Source: Zygnema cylindricum (Eukaryota; Streptophyta; Zygnematophyceae; Zygnematales; Zygnemataceae). Taken from it: 13,793 nt of DNA. Below are positions 7,540 through 13,793 of this stretch, in pieces. The notes below the pieces were generated by a model that was given only the letters and a program-made list of their open reading frames with translations, searched no databases and was not told where the DNA came from. The DNA is taken from positions 433,119 to 446,911 of the forward strand of contig JBBHKE010002863.1 in NCBI GenBank assembly GCA_037447655.1, written 5' to 3'. The translations under genes and the position numbers were made by a program. Every line of letters begins with the position of its first letter. Within the stretch, counting starts at the first letter, position 1.

Positions 7540-8532
7540 ATGTCCGAAAAAACTGTGTTGTTCAATGGCTCAAATTTTGCTGTTTGGAAAAAATATATTA
7601 AAAGAGAGTTAATTTAAAAAATTTGCGGAAGATCGTGAATGGAGAGGAGAGGGAACCAAAAGATCTCCTAGGTAGGATGTTGTGTAAGCGAAAAGATATC
7701 GCCTCCACTAACGGTTTAATGCAAAGTTGTCATGGTTCGGTTTCAGATCATTTCCTAGCCTATGGAACTTCTTATAATTGTTGGGTGGATTTGGAAAATC
7801 AATTTGAGAAAGGGGTTGTGGATAAAGAGCAATTTGTGTTTCAAGATTTTATTTCATTTTTATTCAAAAAAAACGAATATGTTGACGATGTCGTGAAACG
7901 ACTCAATATTCTTGTGGAGCAAATGACCAATCTTGGTCGAATGTTAGATGAAGACCACAAATTGCACGTGTTTTTGAACACTCTTCTCGAATACCTTCGC
8001 ACTCCAAGTGACATTATTAAATAAAAAAAAGGCCTCGCACTAGTATGCGGTGAGCTGTTTGAAGCGAGTGGATAAGACACAAGATGGTACAAGTAAAGGA
8101 GTGAAGGCATCAATTACGTTTGGTGAATCTGCCCCCTTTAATGTTGCCACAGATGCGGTTATGAATTAACTCCATGGAAGAGGGGGTGGAAGATCATTCA
8201 CAAGTAGAGGCGGTAGAGGTAGAGGAGGTAGAGGAGGAATACAAAATATAGGTACTAATAGAAATCTGACCGATTCTAATGTAACGTGTCACAAATGTTT
8301 GATATTGGGACATTTTGTTGCCAAATGTATAGACATTAAAAAACAATGTTACTTTTGTGCGCAATTGAGACACGTTAGTGCATAGTGTTTTGATGGAGGT
8401 GATCGAAACTCGGACAGAGGACAAAGAGGTGGCCGTAGTCACGAATTTGATCCCGTAAATGGTCAATGAAGAAACCACGGATATTTTGCTAGCTCGGATG
8501 AAGACTTCAGCCTTGAAGCGGTACAATTTTAA
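7540..8532 (+). pseudogene. gag: Copia Y gag (UBN2-type capsid, RGG tract, two zinc knuckles; broken)
   Basis: ATG 7540 opens with MSEKTVLFNGSNFAVWKKYI, the usual N-terminus of plant Copia Gag, and stops at 7615. The reading resumes in the frame of 7623 with the UBN2-like capsid helices (YGTSYNCWVDLENQF, then YVDDVVKRLNILVEQMTNLG, then HVFLNTLLEYL) up to 8024. A further shift leads to the frame of 8056, with a Gly/Arg-rich tract (RGGGRSFTSRGGRGRGGRGG, 8176-8235) and two CCHC knuckles. The first (C 8287, C 8296, H 8311, C 8326) is intact. The second (C 8347, C 8356, H 8371, C 8386) is cut by TAG 8383. Other stops lie at 8167 and 8467; the end is TAA 8530. Gag packages element RNA in particles. 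No protease or pol follows. Confidence 0.88.
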
Positions 8533-8907
8533 TTTCGTGTGGAAAATGGGAGGGGGGCAATGGGTAACTTGCTGGTTAAGAGTAAGTATAGTTAGAGAGT
8601 TACGAAAGTGAAAGTGCGAAGAAATTTTGATGTTTGTTTTTTTTTAAATTGATAAGTAAGGAAGTGGAGTGAAGTGAGAAGTGATGAAATGAATTAGTGA
8701 AATGTGAGAAAGACGTACGTGAGTGACGTAAAAAGTGAGATGAAGAAGTGGGGTAAGAAAATGAGTGTACGTTTAGTGTGTTTGGTAAGAACGTTTTGTA
8801 ATTAGCGTGAGGGTACGGAATTATGTTTTGTGTACGATTTTTTGTTGGAGAGGGGGCGACCAACATCGGTATCGCTCCTCGAAACGATTCTCCCTATATG
8901 ACGGGGA
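8533..8907 (+). other. Non-coding gap where pol would be expected
   Basis: Only 375 bases separate the gag end from the right LTR; a full Copia pol needs more than 3 kb. No protease, integrase or RT motif is visible in any frame. The stretch 8590-8790 is rich in GTGA/GAAGTGAG purine-type repeats. Short purine runs occur near 8846-8856 (GGAGAGGGGG) and just before the LTR (GACGGGGAT), either of which could be the polypurine tract. Confidence 0.6.
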
Positions 8908-9714
8908 TTGTTAGGATATTGGGGGAATCTGTGTCGACCGAAATCGCGTAGTCAAATGTTTGGTTCATTAGAGTGCGCCGATGATGTTTTGTTTCTTTTT
9001 GTACTTTTGTGACGGCTAGGTGCGATCAACATTTTTCTGTATGGGGGTTGGACAATTTCGAGGACGATTTCAAAGAAATGTTGGTTCGCGAAACGTGACG
9101 CGATCTTTGCGTCCACTCGGATATTATGTGTCACAAGTCGCAAACGGTTAACGCAAACCATAGCCAACCGTTAACCTACCGCCTGCGTCGGATCCGGAAT
9201 GGATTCGAGTGCCAAATTTGGGGGGCCAGGTAGATTCGGGCAGTTGATTCACAAAAAAATATATATATGTATCAATTACTGTCAGGTAAGCAAAAAACAA
9301 AAAGAAATGAAAGTGTTTTATGTCCATACTATCCAACATTATAGCACTTTGTACTCTTGGAATCGTGGAAGGTATAAAGGAAATGTACTATTAATTTTAT
9401 ACTTATTTGGTTACGAGCGTGCACTGTTAATCAGGAGAAATCGAGTTTCAGTTAACTTTTCTTTTTGTTAACGCGTTTCGGGTAAGAGTCAACATTTACG
9501 AGGGTGACATAACTCGGTCGGATGTCGGGTACTCAAATTTTGAAAAAAGGTAAACGGTCGGTTTGGATATATAAAATATTGACTTTTGTGACCTCTGCTA
9601 TGTGTACAACGAAGTGACAATACCTTTGTGCGACCAATCCTGCTACGATCCTGAACGATTTTGCTACGATTCACAAAGAGTAATTTGTCAAACTACATAG
9701 AGAACATGTAATTC
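8908..9714 (+). repeat. Copia Y 3' LTR, split by two insertions
   Basis: TGTTAGGATATTG at 8908 begins a match to the LTR at 6511. The match runs to about 9145, is broken by ~455 unrelated bases, and resumes at 9598 (TATGTGTACAACGAAGTGACAA) to 9714, where Copia X2 begins. The pieces correspond to 6511-6838 of the other LTR in order. Identity looks near 70%, so this is an old insertion. The rest of this LTR should lie beyond the right edge, behind Copia X2. Confidence 0.72.
9144..9598. mobile_element. Small unclassified insertion (~455 bp) in the Copia Y LTR
   Basis: The insert is defined by comparison of the two Y LTRs. It is flanked by TATGTGTCACAAGTCGCAA (9125-9143) and TATGTGTACAACGAAGTGACAA (9599-9620), imperfect copies of one LTR segment. 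That is consistent with a ~20-bp target duplication. The left end carries an 8-bp perfect hairpin (GGTTAACG 9146-9153, CGTTAACC 9169-9176). The right end has GGTAAACGGTCGGTTTGG (9549-9566), a rough inverted match to 9159-9176. A B-box-like GGATTCGAGTGCC lies at 9201-9213. No coding sequence is recognised. A SINE-like or other target-primed element is possible; a foldback/MITE type usually makes shorter duplications. Confidence 0.5.
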
Positions 9715-10697
9715 TGTGACCTCCATTGGTACATAGAATGTGACCTCCATTGGTACACAGAATGTCCAGCTTATGTGAAGCCTCTAGGGTACTATTTTCA
9801 CTTTTGAATTTGGCATAGAATAAGTCCCACCCTGGGACGCAAAAACTCTGACCGACTACACCTTTGTGTAGCCTGGACCCCCCTGAGTGTGCAGCAAAAA
9901 GAATCACTGAAATTGCTCCTCTGAGCATGAAATTGCTCCTCTGAGCATTAAGTTATGGCTGAAAAAAGTTGGCCTATAAATACAAGTGCTCTTTAGGAGA
10001 GAGGTTGAAACCCAAAAAAAATTCTAAGTCATAAACTACCTCTCTAAGCCTACTTCTACAGTACCAATCCAATAAAAAGCCTGTAAGGTACAAGAAGGTA
10101 CTGGTACCGTTGTACTTCTTGTACGGCCATAGTACAGCATGGCCGCTCCACTGACGCGTGTCAGTTCCTGAAACAAAGTTGCTCCCTCCGCAATCTCCGC
10201 TGTCCAATCATCCCTTGCCAGGTATCACTCGCTAATATATGCTCAGTAGACCGCCAAAAACCACTACGGAATTCGGGCTCCTCCGCGAGCCGTCGATCGC
10301 AAACAACTTTCAATTTTGTCTGTCGAAATGCGATGTCGTTTCGTGCGGTACTTTATTTTGTGCAGTCGCGCACGTTTCATGTTTACTTTGTCTTGTAATA
10401 TGTTAAATGGTGTATGCCGATGCGTTACATTATAAATATGTATCAAACCCAATATGTATAACGTTTCATCAAGACGTATCGGATACGGCTATCGGCTACG
10501 CTATACGGCAATCTATCCAGAGGTCACCAGATCAAGTACCTCTAGTGATCGCCTAATTTTTACATGAAACTAAAACTTCTGCTCTGTCTCCTTGGCTACA
10601 TAGGGTAGCCATGGCTGCCTGCAAGTCCTTAGTGACTACGACAAGTATGAGGGCTGTTGGAAGACTAAAAAAGCAAGACTATAAAATACCTTTTTCA
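9715..10697 (-). repeat. 3' LTR of Copia X2
   Basis: It is matched to 201-1227 (see there). It starts TGAAAAAGGTATTTT after the polypurine tract and ends GGAGGTCACA, giving 983 bases with TG...CA ends. Two short tandem duplications near the end are absent from X1: a 24-bp unit at 9715-9738 and 9739-9762, and a 20-bp unit at 9908-9927 and 9928-9947. The open frames in this stretch are not genes. Confidence 0.75.
9975..9982 (+). promoter_or_regulatory. TATA-like sequence in the X2 LTR
   Basis: TATAAATA reads on the plus strand, opposite to the element; in the sense direction it reads TATTTATA, a weaker TATA box. The X1 LTR has TACAAAAG at this place. It could be the sense core promoter or an antisense one. 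Confidence 0.3.
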
Positions 10698-11570
10698 TTA
10701 CTCCCCTTATTTTGTAGTTTAGCTTTTCCTTCAGTCCACACTTCTCCGTAAAAAATATCAATTTGGGAGAAGGAACCAGTTTAGTCATCATATGTGCTAC
10801 CATCTCTCCATCTGGTCTATATTCCAAACTAATTATTTTATTCTCAACCTTTTTTCTAACAAAGCTCAAACGAATATCCATATTTTTCGCTTTAAAGTGA
10901 TACTTAGGGTTTACCGCAATTGTTATCGCAGCTTGATTGTCACAAAGTAACTTTTGCACTCCATTTTTCATATATCCTAATTCTTCAAGCATAGATTACA
11001 CCCACATTAATTCTTTCACAACCGAACAAGAGGCCGTATACTCAGCCTCAATGGTGGATTGAGCAATCGACTTTAGTTGCTTGCTGCTCCAACAGCAAGC
11101 TCCATTCCCAACATATAACACGTACCCAGAAGTACTCTTCCTCATCGGAGCATCCCAATAACTAGCATCACTCGAAGTGGTGATGTTAGTATTATCCCCT
11201 CCCAAATGCAACTATAGATCTCTTGTTCCTATCAAGTACCGCATGACCCTTTTGGCCGCTTCCCAATCTTTTTTCATAGTATCATTCAGACTCCTACTTA
11301 ATACTCCCACAGCTGCTGCTATATCAGGATAATAAAAGTTCAAAAAATAAATCAAACTACGGACAACCTGTTTGTACGAAATAGTTTGCATGAACTTACT
11401 TTCCTCAGGTCCTAACTCATTATCCAAGATCAAGATTCCCTCTTTTGAGCTCCCCTCATTTCCCTTCTTTAAGTCCATTGGAGTCGTACAACTATTTGCT
11501 TTATCCATTTGAAATTTTTCTAGCATATTTCCAATTGCTTCCTTTTGAGTTAGTCTAATTTTTTTTTTCT
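10698..11570 (-). pseudogene. pol: Copia X2 pol: RT end and RNase H
   Basis: In the minus frame starting at 11526 the sequence reads MLEKFQMDKANSCTTPMDL and then SYKQVVRSLIYF (the thumb/connection of Copia RT). RNase H follows: SSDASYWDAPMRKSTSGYV, with SKQLKSIAQSTIEAEYTA (catalytic Glu) and LLCDNQAAI (Asp), and the last block HFKAKNMDIRLSFVR. Stops lie at 11212-11214 and 10996-10998. Near the natural end, where X1 has TAG, this copy reads TAC, so the frame runs on into the LTR to 10636. The motif order and spacing are normal for the family. The domain is joined to the upstream RT through a frameshift in a 10-base T run (11559-11568, plus strand). Confidence 0.9.
10701..10714 (-). other. Polypurine tract of Copia X2
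   Basis: On the minus strand CAAAATAAGGGGAG lies just before the LTR, the same tract as in X1 at 175-188. Confidence 0.7.
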
Positions 11571-12388
11571 CTATCCCTCTCCATCTGAATTCCCAAATTA
11601 TACTTTGCCTCCCCCAAATCTTTCATTTCAAATCTCATCTTTAAATCCTTTTTCAATCTATTAATTTTCTCCATTGATTTACTCAAAACAAGCAAATTAT
11701 CAACATATATGGCAATTAAAATTATACCTTCCTCATCCTCAAATAACTAGATGGAATGATCCAAACTAATTTGGATATATTCGAAACACGTTAAAAACTC
11801 GTACACCTTCTTGTACCATTGGCGTGGAGCTTGCTATAGTCCATAAAGGGAATTTATCAATCTGCACACCATACTTTATTCTCCTTTCTCCACAAATCCT
11901 TCCGGTTGTCGCATGAAGATCTCTTCATCCAATTCTTTGTGTAAGAAAGCGCTTTTGATGGCCATCTTGTGCACTTCTATGTCTTCAGCTACCGCTAGAC
12001 TAAGAAAAATCCGGACATAGGGAAATCTAACAATCAGAGCCAAGTTCTCCTCATATTCGATTCCCTCTTTTTGTGTAAACCCCTTTGCCACCAATCTGGT
12101 CTTTTATCGCTCGATAGTATTATCCGGATTGAGCTTCAACTTAAAAACCCACTTGCATCCTATAGGCTTTCAATCCGGAGGATAATCCACCAACTCCCAT
12201 GAGTTGGCTTCCATAATGGAAGCCATCTCATCATAAATAGTTGTCCTCCATCTCCTAGGTTTCGGACTATTAACTGCTTCCGAGTGAGTCAAGGGTTCGC
12301 TCAAATGTGACAGCTTAGTTACCTTGTTGTTCACTTGTCTCTCTTCAAGTCTCTTGCTGCTTCTCTTTCGTCCTTCAAACTTCGACAA
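11571..12388 (-). pseudogene. pol: Copia X2 pol: reverse transcriptase (stops, two catalytic residues lost)
   Basis: The minus frame starting at 12388 carries the Copia RT lead-in (PKPRRWRTTIYDEMASIMEA), then KPIGCKWVFKLKLN, LVAKGFTQKEGIEYEE and EDIEVHKMAIKSAFLHKELD. The motif A aspartate that should follow the Met is Ala (11960-11962). Next come EEIFMRQPEGF, LYGL-stop-QAPRQWY, and the motif C box YVDNLLVLS, where the second Asp is Asn (11696-11698). Several stops interrupt the frame, including after DYPPD, after NTIER, at 11876 and within LYGL-QAPR. Even without the stops this RT would be inactive. It is joined to the integrase part by a frameshift between 12546 and 12388, within an acidic linker. 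Confidence 0.92.
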
Positions 12389-13793
12389 TGGGATGGAGGG
12401 TAATCTTAGGTTTCTCCAATAGCTTCACCATCTCTTGTATCCGTGGAGTCCATCTCCAGACATTCATCATCCATTTCCGGTCTTTCCTCGTTTTCTTCCT
12501 CGATTTAAACCGGAAGTTGTGACTTTAAGAGAGGGTCACTCTCGGTCATTTTTTCTCTTCCTCTGCAAGGTTAAGGTGAATCGGAGTTCGGTTAGAAAAA
12601 TCTAAATCTAACTCATTTTCGGATACAATTCTAATTTTGACCGGTTTAGTGTACTTAAAGGGATCTATGGACTTTCCTTCATTCATAACTACCAAGTGTT
12701 TTACTAGAATTTTGTATTCTCTTCCAATATCATAAACTCTATGCCCCTTTACATTTTCATCATACCCAAGTAAGTATCTTGGCTTTTCTCTTGCCTCTAA
12801 TTTCCTATCAGATTTTTCTTTGTTTAGGCTAAATACTTGACTTCCAAACAACTTTAAGTGTGAAATATTGAGTTTTCTCCCTGTCCATCTTTCATAAGGT
12901 GTTTTTCCTTTTACCACCGAGGTAAGGACTCTATTTTTGTGATAGTTAGCACAATTAATAGCTTTTGCCCAAAAACTTTTTTTTATCTTTTTATCCGTCA
13001 ACTTACTACGTCCACTATCACTTAATGTCCAATTTAGTCTCTCGGCAACACTGTTTTATTCTGCGTTCTTTGGGACAGTCTTTTAGTGTTGAACCCTTTC
13101 CTCTTTCAAGTAATCCTGAAGCTCCTTAGAAGTGAATTCCCCCCCATTATCACTCCTCACTCTCTTTATCAGTGTCTCATGAAGCATTTCACTCCATGCT
13201 TTATACTCTTTAAAATAAGTTGAAGCCTCATATTTTGTTTTCAAAAAATATACTCTAGAGTATCTAGACCAATCATCAGTGATAGTAAGCATAAATCTTT
13301 TCTTTCCAACTGATGGCACTTTGGCCGTTCCCCATATATCAGTATGAACCAAGTCTAAAGCCTTTTCACCCTTATATGTTGGGGCTTTTGGAAAAGGCAA
13401 TCTGTGGGCATTTCCTTAAGCACACCCACTACAATCATCCAAAGTCTCATTATCCCCAAAATGTATTCACTCAACTACACCCATTTTCTTCATTTCCTTC
13501 AATCTATCTAGATTCACATGTCCCAATCTTTTATGCCACATCATCAAATCACTTACAGAAGCATAGTAAATTCCCTTCTTTCTATTACTCACATAAAGCC
13601 TAAACATTCCTTTGCTACCCTTTTCAGCTGTGAAGTACGCTTCTTTCTCATAAACAGCAACAAAGACTCCATTTTTAGTACTAGTCTCAAAACCCTTATC
13701 ATCTAAGACCGACATAGAGATAAGATTCTTGTTAAACTCTGGAAATAAAATTACATCAAAGAAAGTGACTATAGATGTCTTACCATCAACTAA
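12389..13793 (-). pseudogene. pol: Copia X2 pol: gag-pre-integrase domain and integrase (partial, stops)
   Basis: The frame is open to the right edge, reading VTFFDVILFPEFNKNLIS before the Met at 13715, as in the gag-pre-integrase domain. The zinc domain follows: WHKRLGH (His 13533-13535 and 13518-13520) and CSGC (Cys 13431-13433 and 13422-13424). The integrase core shows DLVHTDIWG (first Asp), VRSDNGGEFTS (second Asp) and NSVAERLNWTL (Glu), so the DDE triad is readable. KGKTPYERWTGRKLNISHLK and LFGSQVF mark the Copia C-terminal part. Stops occur at 13467, 13416, 13083, 13053 and 12546, all in one frame. The segment 12389-12545 is an acidic linker with a frameshift. The Gag and protease parts are off-window. 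Confidence 0.92.

Larger units (their letters stand above)
9715..13793 (-). mobile_element. Copia X2 retrotransposon (3' part), inserted in the Copia Y LTR
   Basis: Read on the minus strand, the domain order is gag-pre-integrase, integrase, RT, RNase H, polypurine tract, LTR, which is Ty1/Copia. The gag, protease and 5' LTR lie beyond the right edge. The left boundary (TGTGACCTCC at 9715) interrupts Copia Y LTR sequence, so X2 is younger than Y. The five bases outside the LTR are AATTC (9710-9714), the expected target duplication half. It is the same family as X1 at the left edge but in opposite orientation. Confidence 0.85.

Noticed and set aside
8600-8866. 88-codon minus-strand open frame rich in Ser/His/Thr
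   Set aside because: It is the antisense of a GTGA-rich purine stretch; the composition explains the open frame.
13313-13603. 96-codon plus-strand open frame
   Set aside because: Antisense shadow of the Copia X2 integrase.
1-13793. CRISPR array, bacterial operon, phage genes or rRNA
   Set aside because: No regularly spaced repeats, no ribosome binding sites with gene clusters and no rRNA blocks; all recognisable coding remains are LTR retrotransposon domains.

Overview
The window holds no intact cellular gene. It is repeat-rich nuclear DNA of a eukaryote, most likely a land plant, made of old, broken LTR retrotransposons packed end to end and partly inside one another. The plant reading rests on element type (Copia with a UBN2-like Gag, Ty3/Gypsy with a PHD-type finger behind the integrase) and on many in-frame TAG stops, as methylated CAG decay would give. 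The species cannot be fixed from sequence alone.

Layout, left to right. (1) 1-1227 (+): the 3' end of a Copia element, here 'Copia X1': the last codons of RNase H, a polypurine tract and a ~1.03 kb LTR. (2) 1228-4387 (+): a Ty3/Gypsy pol pseudogene (RT, RNase H, integrase, PHD finger). It keeps one frame for about 2.2 kb but carries about 12 in-frame stops, then one frameshift. (3) 4417-6170: polypurine tract and a long-terminal-repeat region bounded at both ends by a 280-bp direct repeat (4432-4711, 5891-6170), each copy running TG...CA. (4) 6170-6322 (+): a scrap of another Copia RNase H. (5) 6511-9714 (+): 'Copia Y', with an LTR, a leader, a gag pseudogene (7540-8532), no pol, and a second LTR. 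That second LTR is split by a ~455-bp insertion flanked by ~20-bp imperfect target duplications. (6) 9715-13793 (-): 'Copia X2', a second member of the X family in inverted orientation, inserted in the Copia Y 3' LTR. It shows its LTR, polypurine tract, RNase H, RT, integrase and the start of the gag-pre-integrase domain, and runs off the right edge.

Inferred order of events: Copia Y is older (its LTRs look roughly 70% alike by eye). X2 landed in Y's 3' LTR. The Gypsy element carries X1 at its truncated left side and abuts a Copia RNase H scrap on its right. All coding regions are dead: stops and frameshifts throughout, and catalytic residues lost in the X2 reverse transcriptase and the Gypsy integrase. 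The most unusual points are the PHD finger on the Gypsy integrase, the 280-bp repeats bracketing the Gypsy 3' LTR region, the gag-only Copia element, and the small insertion with long target duplications. All similarity estimates are by eye; no alignment or database search was run.
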